The notes under the pieces were generated by a model. The model was given only the letters and a program-made list of their open reading frames with translations. It did no database searches and had not been told where the DNA came from. The position numbers and the translations under genes were made by a program. Shown piece by piece: positions 42,535-51,872 of a DNA stretch of 64,000 nt. Within the stretch, counting starts at the first letter, position 1. Each line of letters starts with the position of its first letter. Origin of the DNA: Anaplasma capra (GTDB taxonomy: Bacteria; Pseudomonadota; Alphaproteobacteria; Rickettsiales; Anaplasmataceae); contig NZ_JAOTBG010000006.1 of the NCBI RefSeq assembly GCF_025628805.1, positions 15,335 to 79,334 on the forward strand, in the 5' to 3' direction.

Positions 42535-42999
42535 CTATGTTTCACGTGGAACATATGGATTGTTTACGCCTAGTTTTTTTAAAAGTCCTATTTCGAGTGA
42601 TTGCATAATTGTGGCTTCTGTGGATGTTTCGTGATCATAACCCATTATGTGTAACATGCCATGCACCAGCATATGAGTGAAGTGTGCTCTGATATCCACA
42701 TCCATCTCCCGTGACTCTTCTGCGATTCGTTCTAAGGACAAATATATTTCTCCTAGGCAGCAGTTTTGCGACAGCGCTTCATAATTAAAAGAAAGAACGT
42801 TTGTAGCCTTGTGGATCTTCCGGTATCGCGAATTGAGCTCCAGTAGCAGTTCATCGTTGGCCAATACAACAAATACTCTTGGTCTGTACCTAGCAATATC
42901 CAGCTCTGATAAACAGAGTCTTATAACGCGCTTTGCGGAAGTTTTAGGTTTACTAACCAGCCTGTACCAGCTTTGTGTATGTAGACTCACTTCTACCAT
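42535..42999 (-). CDS. ybeY: Endoribonuclease YbeY
   Basis: YbeY is a zinc RNase acting in rRNA maturation and ribosome quality control. The 154-residue product has the motif HMLVHGMLHIMGYDHE, with the three zinc-binding His, and the upstream YRKIHKATNVLSFNYE. Size and motif are normal. Its last residues (YVPRET) are encoded by the parS sequence, a case of a regulatory site inside a coding tail. Start at 42999. Confidence 0.94.
   Translation of the reverse strand: MVEVSLHTQSWYRLVSKPKTSAKRVIRLCLSELDIARYRPRVFVVLANDELLLELNSRYRKIHKATNVLSFNYEALSQNCCLGEIYLSLERIAEESREMDVDIRAHFTHMLVHGMLHIMGYDHETSTEATIMQSLEIGLLKKLGVNNPYVPRET
42538..42553. promoter_or_regulatory. parS centromere-like site
   Basis: TGTTTCACGTGGAACA differs from the symmetric parS consensus TGTTTCACGTGAAACA at one base and keeps the CACGTG core. 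It lies within the final codons of ybeY (minus strand, encoding the last residues VPRET) and 90 bases from the parA start. No other near-perfect copy was seen in the window. Confidence 0.88.
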
Positions 43000-43341
43000 G
43001 CGAACTTACTTGCATAGAACATACCACTACGGCTTTCCCTTTGAGCTGGCGCACAGCAGGACAAAATGTTGCCGATATCTTCCGATGCGCGAGCAATTGC
43101 ACGGCTACAGGCTCTATTGAGTGCGCCATGTATTGCAACTGTCGCACGCTCTAAAAATGGGGTTTCATTGCCACGGGGCTTGCTAGTGCTAGAAACGCCA
43201 GAGCGCGGGTTTATACGCGGCAAAAACACAAGACCATTGCTATTATAGGAAAATCCACAGTTTTTGGCGCACACCCCGCCTTACCAGCACTCTACACTCT
43301 AGCACGAAAACTGCCCACTTTGTTGGGGCAACTTAAAGACC
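43000..43341. other. Intergenic region between ftsZ and ybeY
   Basis: About 340 bases with a possible minus-strand 93-codon frame (42993-43274) that has no family signal and overlaps the ybeY start; I do not call it. No tRNA or clear terminator was recognised. It may carry the promoter of ybeY. Confidence 0.5.
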
Positions 43342-44568
43342 TCACAACTTCTCCTTTTTTCTGAGAAATGCTGGCACGTCAAACGACTCGCTCCAATTAA
43401 ATGACCCAGCCTTCTGAGGCTGCTTTTCTACCGAGTACGCATCGGTAAGAACATCCTCCTCTGGAAGGCTGGGTTTATAGTAAGCCATCGCACTACCGCC
43501 ATCCTCAGGGCCAAGCTCATTTTCAAACTCGAAAGAACTACCACTCGCTGGTAACGGCTTTTGCTGTTCGACGCTATGGCTTTTTTGTGCAACTCGCACG
43601 CTATCTATACCAGTCGCAAGCACGGAGACCCTGATCTTCCCGCTGTTCTCCTCATTAAACGTGGAGCCAAAGATGATGTTAGCATTGTCATCCACTTCCT
43701 CTCTAATCCTGTTTGCAGCTGCGTCCACTTCGAACAAGGTGAGGTCCAACCCCCCAGTAATGTTTATCAAAATGCCTCTGGCTCCCTTCATGGAGATATT
43801 ATCGAGAAGTGGGTTGGAGATTGCGGCTTCTGCGGCGACCACAGCTCTGTGATCCCCCTCGGCTTCTCCGGTGCCCATCATTGCTTTACCCATCTCGCCC
43901 ATTACAACTTTTATGTCTGCGAAATCAAGATTTATCAACCCCGGCATCACCATAAGGTCAGTTATTCCCCTGACTCCGGTGTGGAGGACCGTATCAGCGA
44001 GCCTGAACGCATCAGCAAAAGTGGTGTTCTCGTTTGCGATTCTGAACAAGTTCTGGTTTGGTATTATTATCAAGGTGTCGACATATCTCTGGAGCTCCTC
44101 CAACCCTAGGTCTGCGGTTTTCATCCTATGCGCGCCCTCAAAGTGGAATGGCTTAGTCACCACTCCCACGGTCAGGATCTTATTCTCTTTGGCAGCCTTC
44201 GCAATTACAGGTGCGGCACCAGTTCCTGTGCCACCCCCCATGCCTGCTGTGATGAAGAGCATGTTACTGTCGGCAATCTCCCCCATTATCTCGTCTATTG
44301 ACTCCTCAGCAGCGCCTCTTCCCACTTCTGGCAAGGAGCCGGCTCCCAGTCCTTTCGTCAGATTCATTCCCAACTGGATCTTTTTTTCTGATAGAGAGCA
44401 ATCAAGCGCTTGGGCGTCTGTATTGGCAACTATAAAGTTGACCCCCTGAAGACACGACTGTATCATGTTGTTTACTGCGTTGCCGCCAGCTCCACCGACT
44501 CCCAGGACAGTGATTCTTGGTCGTACCGCGGATGCGGACTGGTCAGGCAGGTAGACGTCAAGCGACAT
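43342..44568 (-). CDS. ftsZ: Cell division protein FtsZ
   Basis: FtsZ is the tubulin-like GTPase of the division ring. The 408-residue protein has [14 protein letters not shown] at 22-35, the tubulin signature GGGTGTG at 111-117, the [20 protein letters not shown] loop, and an acidic linker ending in a short conserved tail ([11 protein letters not shown]) that recruits membrane anchors. ATG 44568 or 44574 are used; 44 more residues upstream in the frame are not conserved. It stands alone, not in a division cluster. The ftsW gene is 16 kb away. Confidence 0.97.
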   Translation of the reverse strand: MSLDVYLPDQSASAVRPRITVLGVGGAGGNAVNNMIQSCLQGVNFIVANTDAQALDCSLSEKKIQLGMNLTKGLGAGSLPEVGRGAAEESIDEIMGEIADSNMLFITAGMGGGTGTGAAPVIAKAAKENKILTVGVVTKPFHFEGAHRMKTADLGLEELQRYVDTLIIIPNQNLFRIANENTTFADAFRLADTVLHTGVRGITDLMVMPGLINLDFADIKVVMGEMGKAMMGTGEAEGDHRAVVAAEAAISNPLLDNISMKGARGILINITGGLDLTLFEVDAAANRIREEVDDNANIIFGSTFNEENSGKIRVSVLATGIDSVRVAQKSHSVEQQKPLPASGSSFEFENELGPEDGGSAMAYYKPSLPEEDVLTDAYSVEKQPQKAGSFNWSESFDVPAFLRKKEKL

Positions 44569-45039
44569 TAGCATACGAAAACAAAGGCTACGGAATACTA
44601 CTACTTTCGAAAGTTTGTGTAAACCTTTAAGTTGGCCAGCACACGGGCACTGATCCCTCTGCAATGGTTTTTTAACGCGATTAGTTGGGGGCACACACAC
44701 CAACTGCCGGCTTTATGGCGCCTTGTGTGAACTTGCGTACTTCCCGGTGGCCAAGTCTAGCTGTGTGGCGTCGTGATTATTTGTTCCCATCCAGCTCCAT
44801 GCCCGCCACTGACCAATGTTTCACGCTCACCTCTACACTAGAGTGCACATAAAGTTGTGGAGGTTATCGTAACTCGCTGTGATGGACACGGCGGTACAAC
44901 CTTGACTTTTATGTCCAAGTGGTTAAAACAAGGGTACGCAGGTCTGCACTTTACCCGGCTGTGGTGATGGGTTGTGCGATATCTGTGGTTGTGGGCCCGT
45001 TTTTCAAGGTCTGGCTCTGTTTGTAGTCGGAGGGAGGCG
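44569..45039. other. Divergent intergenic region upstream of ftsZ and outer-membrane gene 1
   Basis: About 470 bases. A candidate promoter towards the outer-membrane gene is TTGACT at 44902-44907 with TTAAAA at 44923-44928, a short 15-base spacer, so weak. No ORF or RNA recognised. Confidence 0.4.
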
Positions 45040-45993
45040 ATGGTTTGTCGTAGGAACTTTGTTGCACCTGTGGTGCTATGTCTTTTTTGTTCAGTGGTGT
45101 ACGCGAAGGTGTGTTCTGCCGCGAATTTTTATGCTTCTGCTGGGTATAGGCCGGCGCTTCACGATATTAGTGGGTTTTCAATGTATGTCGGAAAGCAGGC
45201 TGCTGATGTTTTTCTCCCTGGCATAGAAATGTGCTGTGACCCCATGGCGGCACGGAATGTCGTGCGTAGTAATGTCGTGCGTAGTAGTACAAGTGATCCA
45301 AACAGTGGTAATAGTGCAGATGCGGCGCTAAAATCTGCAAAGACCCCGGCTGTGGGGTATTCTTCTTCCGACACTAAGGGCGTGTTTGGGGCCTTGGGTG
45401 TGGCACGTGGCAACTTCAGAATGGAGTTTGCAGCCACCCGGAATTTTTTCGATCTTGTGCACACGAAAGGCTACGCTCTTACCGGTTATAGAAGCCAGCT
45501 GCTTATCAGGAAAAAGGCACCTTCCAGGGGGGGTAGCGGCAGCAATGTGGTCGCGAATGTCAAAAACGGGTTGCTAGCGGTTCGTGATCGGGGTATCGGT
45601 AACACTTCTGCGGTGGTTAGTGCATGTTATGATGTTACCGGGCAATTTTTGGGCGCCCCTTTGGTGCCGCATTTTTGTGTAGGTTCAGGTGTGGATATTG
45701 TGAGCCTATTTGGCACTACTAGGTCTAGTGTGTCCGTGGAAGGGAAGGTCGGGTTTCATCGCCAATTGTCCCCATCCACACAGCTAGTAGCCAGTGCTTT
45801 TATGCACGGGGTTTTGGATAGCGCCTTCGATGATCTGCCTATCATCTATCCTTGGAAAGGAGTTTATCGTGTTGCTGCAGCTGCTGCGCCTGCATCGGAA
45901 GCCGAGAACCCACGCAATAGTATGGGCCTCAGAGTATCAGGCCTGGATATCAGCTACTTTGGGATCGAAGTGGGACTGAGGTTATTCCTTTGA
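45040..45993 (+). CDS. Msp2/P44/OMP-1 superfamily outer-membrane protein 1
   Basis: A 317-residue beta-barrel protein with a signal peptide (hydrophobic residues about 8-22, likely cleavage before ANFYASAGYRPA). A surface-antigen domain follows. It ends with YFGIEVGLRLFL, the terminal-strand signature of this superfamily. ATG 45040 follows an AGGGAGG site and gives the natural signal peptide; the longer frame starts at 44974. Residues about 73-82 are two copies of NVVRS, encoded by a 15-base tandem repeat. It belongs to the A. marginale omp/Msp2 group, but which omp cannot be told. Confidence 0.9.
   Translation: MVCRRNFVAPVVLCLFCSVVYAKVCSAANFYASAGYRPALHDISGFSMYVGKQAADVFLPGIEMCCDPMAARNVVRSNVVRSSTSDPNSGNSADAALKSAKTPAVGYSSSDTKGVFGALGVARGNFRMEFAATRNFFDLVHTKGYALTGYRSQLLIRKKAPSRGGSGSNVVANVKNGLLAVRDRGIGNTSAVVSACYDVTGQFLGAPLVPHFCVGSGVDIVSLFGTTRSSVSVEGKVGFHRQLSPSTQLVASAFMHGVLDSAFDDLPIIYPWKGVYRVAAAAAPASEAENPRNSMGLRVSGLDISYFGIEVGLRLFL
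45256..45285 (+). repeat. 15-bp tandem repeat in outer-membrane gene 1
   Basis: Two identical copies of AATGTCGTGCGTAGT (45256-45270 and 45271-45285), in frame, encoding NVVRS twice. Slippage could change the length of an exposed loop. Confidence 0.93.
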
Positions 45994-46091
45994 TTTGTTG
46001 TACGGGATGCACCAGACCATTGGGTGCGATGCGCATTTCTGCAGCGGCATTAGCCCTTGATTAACGTTTTTACCCTAGAAAGGCGGCCTTA

Positions 46092-46142
46092 CAGAAGTGC
46101 CGCTAGCGCTACGTGGCTTTTCACGTAGTGGCGCAACTTCTG
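46092..46142 (+). terminator. Long imperfect hairpin between outer-membrane genes 1 and 2
   Basis: CAGAAGT (46092-46098) pairs with ACTTCTG (46136-46142), and CTACGTG (46109-46115) pairs with CACGTAG (46122-46128) around loop GCTTTT, with further pairing between. TTTTT follows a few bases later. It ends 20 bases before outer-membrane gene 2, so it could terminate gene 1, attenuate gene 2, or both. Confidence 0.6.
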
Positions 46143-46162
46143 GCCATTTTTAGGGGCGTACT

Positions 46163-47020
46163 ATGAAATATATGATGTGGCGGGTTACTAGAAAAAGTTG
46201 CGTTACCGCCGGCGTGTGGGCACTCGCTGCGATTTTGTTCCCTTTGCACACTTTTGCTAGTGATTATCTACCAAAAAAACCTGTCCCTGTGGGGCGTGTG
46301 TACCTAATTGGTATCTACAAAAGTAGCTTTCCTGATTTTGACGGTTTGGAGGTAAGCGAAAGGCAACTTTTTGTGCCAGGAGTCGGTACAGCTGTAAAAA
46401 TGAGCATGAAGGGTGATGTGATAGTCGACGTGAACGACTACGGTGCTTTTGGGGTATATAAACCTCCATTTTACAGCGGTGACTATTTAAACTTTGTGGG
46501 AGGCGTGGGCTACAGCGTTGGCCACGTCAGACTTGAACTGGAGAGGTTTGGTAGTGAATTCGCGGTAAAAGGGGGCACTGGGTCGGTCAATCAGGATGAT
46601 GCATCAAATATTGCGCTAGTTAGAGGCGGCGTGATAACGTCGGGCAACTATGTTGTTGTGGAAAACAAGAAAGTGGGTATATCTTCCCTAGCTTTCAACG
46701 TGTGTTACGAACGTGGGCACACTGATGTGGTGCTAACGTACGCGTGCGTAGGAGTCAGCGGCAATAGACTAAATTTGCTTAATACCAGTAGCGTAACCCA
46801 TGGGTATCAAGGCAAGATAGGGTTGGGAGTTTCAGTGACCAAGAATACGGCACTGCTTGCCGGGGCATACTACCACATGCTTCACAGGAACTCCTTTGAT
46901 CCCATAGTGCTAACAGTTCCCAGAAGATTTTATGATATGCCAAAACCTGCGGCTGCTGAGGCTAATATGCGAGTTGCGCACCTTGGGGGAGAGCTAGGTA
47001 TTAGGTACATGTTCAGGTAG
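46163..47020 (+). CDS. Msp2/P44/OMP-1 superfamily outer-membrane protein 2
   Basis: The 285-residue protein starts with a charged N terminus and a hydrophobic signal (about 14-30, cleavage probably after TFA), then a barrel with VYLIGIYKSSFPDFDG at the start of the mature part and FNVCYERGHTDVVLTYACVGV and YQGKIGLGVSVTKNTALLAGAYYHM later, similar to the neighbours. It ends LGGELGIRYMFR. The terminal Arg is less typical than the Leu of the other two. Middle member of three tandem genes. Confidence 0.88.
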   Translation: MKYMMWRVTRKSCVTAGVWALAAILFPLHTFASDYLPKKPVPVGRVYLIGIYKSSFPDFDGLEVSERQLFVPGVGTAVKMSMKGDVIVDVNDYGAFGVYKPPFYSGDYLNFVGGVGYSVGHVRLELERFGSEFAVKGGTGSVNQDDASNIALVRGGVITSGNYVVVENKKVGISSLAFNVCYERGHTDVVLTYACVGVSGNRLNLLNTSSVTHGYQGKIGLGVSVTKNTALLAGAYYHMLHRNSFDPIVLTVPRRFYDMPKPAAAEANMRVAHLGGELGIRYMFR

Positions 47021-47223
47021 AATTCTGTGTCTGTTGAAGCGGTACCGAAGTTGGCTACGATACCCCAAGCGTACTGAGTTTGGGTGAGAATCCGTTATTA
47101 GCGTAATGATTCTTCAAATGCACTTGACGCGTGTATACTACGGGAGTAAATACTTGGTGTGCTGTACGCTTGCTGCGTATGGTGATGCTGCCGTATGTGA
47201 CTCTGTGTTGAGGGGTTTTTTTG

Positions 47224-48246
47224 ATGAGTTTTTTAAGGTTTCTTACCACCTCCCTTTTTTGTGTTTCCTTTATCTATGCTCCGCCTGCTGCTTCTTTCTC
47301 CTTAGGTAGGGAGGGCGGTATAGGCGGGTTGTACGTTGGGGGTGTGTATAAGCCTGCTTCTCCTGTTTTTAGTGACTTGGTGCTCAAGGGTGTTTTTGGT
47401 ACCTCTCTCAAGACCATACCCCTGAATGCATTGCCTAAGACGGCGGCTGGAGGTGAGTGGAGTGTGCGCATAGCGGAGGGGATTGAGGTCAAAGAGGGGG
47501 GGTTCAATTCTTGGTCTGTGCTGTCCAGGGATAACGACTACCATAACAGCTCGTGTGGGGTTGCTGCAGTGCTGGGGTACCCTTTTGGCCAAGTCAGGGT
47601 TGAGCTGGAAATGGCTAGGCAGAAATTCGACGTAGGGCGCGGCAGCGACCATCTGAGTAATGGCGGAGGAGGTGCCAGGGTTGGTGATCTGTACTTTTCC
47701 GAGGGCTATAGGTATTCTGGGGTGTACATCAAGCTTTCAGGTGCCGATGCGCTGAGGGTGAAAGATAAGAATAGGCGGAGTTGGTTACCGTATACCCCGG
47801 GTGGTGATGTGGTCGTTGTTGTGAGGAATGATGGGGTGCAGCTCTCCTCTGTACTGGCGAGCCTGTGCCGTGATTTTAGTTCCGGCGTGAGCGAGAACAT
47901 CGCTCCCTATGTGTGCGGTGGTTTTGGCCTGGAGAGGGTTGACATGTTTGGTGTCCATGCAGATCGTGTATCTTGCCAGGCGAAGATCGGTGCGAGTTAT
48001 AAACTTAAGGACAAGATCCACGGTTTTGCTAGTATGTATTACCGTGCTCTGAGGGGCAACGGTGAACTAGTGCTCCCGCATGGCAGCTATGAGGCTGTGG
48101 GTGTTTATGCCTATTATCGCGAGGGGGGGCAGTCGTCTACGAACAATAGGCCACCCACGAAGCCTAGGGTGTTGCCGGTGAACTTGCCATTGGATATGGA
48201 CTTGGCATACTTCGGGCTGGAGGTCGGTTTCAGGTTGTCGCTCTAG
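47224..48246 (+). CDS. Msp2/P44/OMP-1 superfamily outer-membrane protein 3
   Basis: The 340-residue protein begins with a signal peptide (about 1-22, cleavage near ASFS), GLYVGGVYKPASPVFSDL at the mature start, FGQVRVELEMARQKFDV, and IAPYVCGGFGLERVDMFGVHADRVSCQAKIG-like strands (seen in all three genes), ending YFGLEVGFRLSL. ATG 47224 follows an upstream TTG in the same frame. The insert at about 143-167 is the least conserved part and probably an exposed loop. Confidence 0.9.
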   Translation: MSFLRFLTTSLFCVSFIYAPPAASFSLGREGGIGGLYVGGVYKPASPVFSDLVLKGVFGTSLKTIPLNALPKTAAGGEWSVRIAEGIEVKEGGFNSWSVLSRDNDYHNSSCGVAAVLGYPFGQVRVELEMARQKFDVGRGSDHLSNGGGGARVGDLYFSEGYRYSGVYIKLSGADALRVKDKNRRSWLPYTPGGDVVVVVRNDGVQLSSVLASLCRDFSSGVSENIAPYVCGGFGLERVDMFGVHADRVSCQAKIGASYKLKDKIHGFASMYYRALRGNGELVLPHGSYEAVGVYAYYREGGQSSTNNRPPTKPRVLPVNLPLDMDLAYFGLEVGFRLSL

Positions 48247-48334
48247 CATTGCACATTCCCATTGTTGGCGTGTGAGCGCTGTTGGTTTTTATCCTTGGGT
48301 GTGGTAACCTTGCTCGGTATCTTTGCTGGTCCTT

Positions 48335-49819
48335 ATGTCTTTTTCTGATCTTGGGGGGTTTGTTGACTTCCTGGAAGGTAGGGGGCGTTTGGTCCGAGTA
48401 CGAGAGCAGGTGTCCTCAGTGCTCGAAGTTACGGAAATCCACAGGAGGCTAGTAGCGGCACAAGGCCCCGCGGTGCTTTTTGAGAATGTGGTTACAGAGT
48501 ATGGGCCTTGCGATATTCCCATGCTTGTTAACCTGTTTGGTACTTCGGAGAGGGTTGCTCTTGGTCTTGGTGTTGAGCTTGGGGATTTGCAGGAAGTTGG
48601 GAAGTTGCTGGCTTTCCTGAAGTCTCCTACGCCTCCTGAATCCTTTAGAGACCTACTGACCATGGTTCCTGTGCTGCGTAATGTCGTTGCTGCGCGCACT
48701 AGGATCGTAAAGAAGGCTCCGTGCCACGAGGTGGTTGTTACGGGCTCTGATGTAGATCTTAGTAAGCTGCCCATACAAACTTGCTGGCCTGGGGAACCTG
48801 CACCTCTTATAACATGGCCCATAGTGGTGACGCGCGGCCCCTCTTCAGCGCGCGAGGATAATTTCAACCTTGGTGTATACCGCATGCAGGTTGTCAGTAG
48901 GAATTCAACTCTTATGAGATGGTTGAAACACCGCGGAGGAGCGCAGCAATATTTTAGGTGGGTCAGAGAAGGCAAGGGGGACTTTCCCGCAGCTGTTGTT
49001 ATAGGCTCAGATCCTGCAACTATGATAGCCGCGGTTACTCCGGTTCCCGAGACCATGTCCGAATATCAGTTTGCCGGTGTTTTGCGCAAATGCCCCACAG
49101 ATCTGGTTGAGTGCATAACGGTGCCCTTGAAGGTTCCGGCTAATGCAGAAATTGTACTTGAGGGGGTAGTGAGCGCAGATGAATTTCTAGAAGAAGGTCC
49201 GTACGGCGACCATACGGGGTATTATAACAGTGTAGAAAAATTTCCCAAATTCACAGTCAAAGCCATAACTATGCGTGCCCACCCTTTGTACGTAAGCACT
49301 GTTACCGGAAGGCCTCCAGATGAGTGTTCTGTACTAGGGGAAGTGTTGACTGAGCTTTTACTTCCCACGCTGACGCTGCAATATCCAGAGATCGTTGATT
49401 TTTGGCTGCCTCCAGAGGGGTGTTCATACCGGGTGGCCGTGGTTTCCATCAAAAAAGCGTACCCCGGACATGCAAAAAGAATCATTATGGGAATATTGTC
49501 CTATCTAAGGCAGTTTTTGTATGTGAAATTTGTTATTGTAGTTGACGAAGATATAAATGTACGGGACTGGAAGGATGTAGTATGGGCAATGGCTACCAGA
49601 ATGGATCCTGCTAGGGATACCGTGTTTATTGACAGTGCGCCTATTGATTATCTAGATTTTGCCTCTCCCGAGGAAGGTCTCGGTAGCAAGGTTGGGTTCG
49701 ATGCCACAAACAAAATTCACCCTGAGACCACTAGGCTGTGGGGCACCCCCATAAAAATGAGCGAGGATATAGTTGAGAGAGTCACATCGCGGTGGTCCGA
49801 GTATGGGTTGAAGATATAG
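48335..49819 (+). CDS. ubiD: UbiD-type decarboxylase (ubiquinone synthesis)
   Basis: UbiD removes the carboxyl group from polyprenyl-4-hydroxybenzoate using prenylated FMN. The 494-residue protein shows ENVVTEYGPCDIPMLVNLFG, WPGEPAPLITWPIVVTRGP, LGVYRMQVVSRNSTLMRW, the EFLEEGPYGDHTGYYN motif and the late FVIVVDEDINVRDWKDV. All match the family. ATG 48335 is used; ATG 48323 is in frame but offers no conserved residues. The UbiX partner is not in the window. Confidence 0.94.
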   Translation: MSFSDLGGFVDFLEGRGRLVRVREQVSSVLEVTEIHRRLVAAQGPAVLFENVVTEYGPCDIPMLVNLFGTSERVALGLGVELGDLQEVGKLLAFLKSPTPPESFRDLLTMVPVLRNVVAARTRIVKKAPCHEVVVTGSDVDLSKLPIQTCWPGEPAPLITWPIVVTRGPSSAREDNFNLGVYRMQVVSRNSTLMRWLKHRGGAQQYFRWVREGKGDFPAAVVIGSDPATMIAAVTPVPETMSEYQFAGVLRKCPTDLVECITVPLKVPANAEIVLEGVVSADEFLEEGPYGDHTGYYNSVEKFPKFTVKAITMRAHPLYVSTVTGRPPDECSVLGEVLTELLLPTLTLQYPEIVDFWLPPEGCSYRVAVVSIKKAYPGHAKRIIMGILSYLRQFLYVKFVIVVDEDINVRDWKDVVWAMATRMDPARDTVFIDSAPIDYLDFASPEEGLGSKVGFDATNKIHPETTRLWGTPIKMSEDIVERVTSRWSEYGLKI

Positions 49820-50081
49820 GCGGGGGACCCTTGTAGCTGCAAAGATTAAGTCAAAAAGGGGACGAATTTTTATAGATTAAAGCATCGTCTATGCTCTCAG
49901 CGCTATAGGCGACTGTCAGGGGGCTGACGCGCTATAGAGGCGTTGTTCATACAGCGCAGGACGCAATATAGAAACTACATGGCGCGCTGTGTTATGAATG
50001 CGCTGAGTATCTGTGGTGCTACTCCCAACTAGTATTAGTGCGAGTGCAAGCGTCCTGCAAGTGAGCGGGGCTTGCGCCACA
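49820..50081. other. Convergent intergenic gap, no gene seen
   Basis: About 260 bases between the stops of ubiD and the next minus-strand gene. No convincing ORF or RNA was found. Confidence 0.5.
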
Positions 50082-51872
50082 CTAACCAGTCCCTTGGGCA
50101 TGTGTTGCGCTAGGAGAGGCTACGCATTGAGCTGCTGCATCGCTTAAACTGGAGCTCACACTGGCAGAATGTGGCGCACCTGTGCCCCCCTCCACCGTGG
50201 TAGCCCGGCTCTGCTGGGCCTCTGCCTGATGTACCTGTGCCGATGTGCTTCCGCTAGTGCTCGGCTGCTGCTGTATCTCACTGTCAGGTTCTGCGCTGTG
50301 GCTACCCGCATTCTGTTCTGTGAGCAGCGCGCTCACGTCTATGCCGTTATCTTCTAATACCTTAACTAGCACTTCTGCTTTTACGGTTTCAAGATTGCGG
50401 TCTTTTAGCTCAGAATGTAGCTTGGTCCTCATGTTGAGATATGCGGTCACGCCAACTCCCAACTCATCCGCCACCTTTTTATCTTTTTTGTGTATGACAT
50501 TCATTGCACGTGCAGCGATGCCATACACAATCGATAGGATCACCATTGTTGATGAGATCATTGTGTCCAAGCCTTCGGCCACAGCCCCGCTAGGATTTCC
50601 GAGATGGAATGTTATTGCAGCATTCGCGAGAAATGCGGCACAGACAAAAGCGAGGATTCCAAAGGCAACCACCTTTTTCGTGTCCTTGCGGTGGGTATAA
50701 ATAGCTCCCATGCACACGCAAACAACGATGCCATACGAAATTGCAGACGCTACGGAGGCCCCTGGGTGCGACATACTGTGCAAGGATAGTTGGGCTATGC
50801 TGGAGATAGCCAGTATTGCCACTACTGCAAGGAATCCAATGCGTAAAGCAAAATCCTTGTTAGATAATTGTTTGCCACTCGCCAACAGTAGAAAGTTGTG
50901 CTTTCTACTGACTTGTTTTGCTTTTTCTGTTGGTTCATGGTTTTCGTCCATGTACCCAAAGTCGGGCTCCAACGCCACTTTAGTCGCTGCACTGACAAGA
51001 CGCTGTACAGCTTCTTCGTCGCCTCCGAACAGCATGTCATACGGGGAAGACGCTTTTTTTAACATGTCCTGGTAGGAGTGCCATTGCCAGGGTGTGACCC
51101 CGATGTCATAGTTGGCCTTTTTATCCTTCCCGCGACTGAGAAATGCGAACACTAGGGGCATTATGGGCATGATCAGTGTGAGTAGAACACTTCCCACGCA
51201 CCTCAACGTTTTTTCTTTATTTGACAGCAACGACCATCTGTCCATGTAAAACACGGAATCAAGAAGCTTGCGGTTTTTGGGCTTCTGGGACGAGTTATAT
51301 TTTGCAACAAAAAATTTATTATCGGCACCGCTGGCGCGCTCTACCAGGCGCGCGTTTGTCATAAGGTTTGATAATAACAGATGAATGCCATGCTCTTCGC
51401 CCTCTGAGCATATTAAATGAGCCTGTAGTGTCCGGAAATCGAGTCGCGAAAGCTCCTTGTGATATATAAGTGCGACAGAATCCTCTGAGGGGAACGCATG
51501 CTGCGCTTCGCTTGTTACGCATGCATCTCCTATCCCGCTTCTGATCAAATATTCGCGGTCTTGCGGGCTGCACACCACTCGTGGTGTTAACCCAGAAGAC
51601 ATGAGAAGCGCAACGGTGTTCTTAATGTCCTTTGGCTTTGAGTGGAAACAACAAAAAATTCTACTGAACAGCGCGCTATTGAATTCTTCTGGTGTTACTA
51701 CCTCACTAGTGGGGAGCGCGCCTCCGCTTCTGCTTTTATTCACCATTTCGGACATCGGGGCGATGCCGGGTATGGTATGTCCAAATCTCACAATCCCCTT
51801 GTGGGGCACAAAAAGCGCGAACCTTTTTGCGATCTCCTCTGCGGAGTACGCAACCCTGCGACTGTGCGGCAT
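50082..51872 (-). CDS. Lineage-specific polytopic membrane protein
   Basis: A 596-residue product from ATG 51872, which follows GGAGAG at good spacing; the frame is open to GTG 51920. Not recognised as any standard family. The N-terminal 210 residues are soluble and include SAEEIAKRFALFVPHKG and MLLIYH-like segments. Then come about five hydrophobic helices (VLLTLIMPIMPLVFAFL, then three in about 350-430 and a last one near 450). The C-terminal 120 residues are Ser/Gln/Ala-rich and low-complexity. I infer a membrane protein with a flexible tail; function unknown. Confidence 0.8.
   Translation of the reverse strand: MPHSRRVAYSAEEIAKRFALFVPHKGIVRFGHTIPGIAPMSEMVNKSRSGGALPTSEVVTPEEFNSALFSRIFCCFHSKPKDIKNTVALLMSSGLTPRVVCSPQDREYLIRSGIGDACVTSEAQHAFPSEDSVALIYHKELSRLDFRTLQAHLICSEGEEHGIHLLLSNLMTNARLVERASGADNKFFVAKYNSSQKPKNRKLLDSVFYMDRWSLLSNKEKTLRCVGSVLLTLIMPIMPLVFAFLSRGKDKKANYDIGVTPWQWHSYQDMLKKASSPYDMLFGGDEEAVQRLVSAATKVALEPDFGYMDENHEPTEKAKQVSRKHNFLLLASGKQLSNKDFALRIGFLAVVAILAISSIAQLSLHSMSHPGASVASAISYGIVVCVCMGAIYTHRKDTKKVVAFGILAFVCAAFLANAAITFHLGNPSGAVAEGLDTMISSTMVILSIVYGIAARAMNVIHKKDKKVADELGVGVTAYLNMRTKLHSELKDRNLETVKAEVLVKVLEDNGIDVSALLTEQNAGSHSAEPDSEIQQQPSTSGSTSAQVHQAEAQQSRATTVEGGTGAPHSASVSSSLSDAAAQCVASPSATHAQGTG

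Noticed and set aside
43561-44449. Two long plus-strand frames opposite ftsZ
   Set aside because: They are antisense to a strongly conserved gene and follow its codon pattern; no ribosome-binding site or family signal.
44902-44928. TTGACT with TTAAAA as the promoter of the first outer-membrane gene
   Set aside because: The 15-base spacer and weak second hexamer make it unreliable, so it is only mentioned in the intergenic entry.
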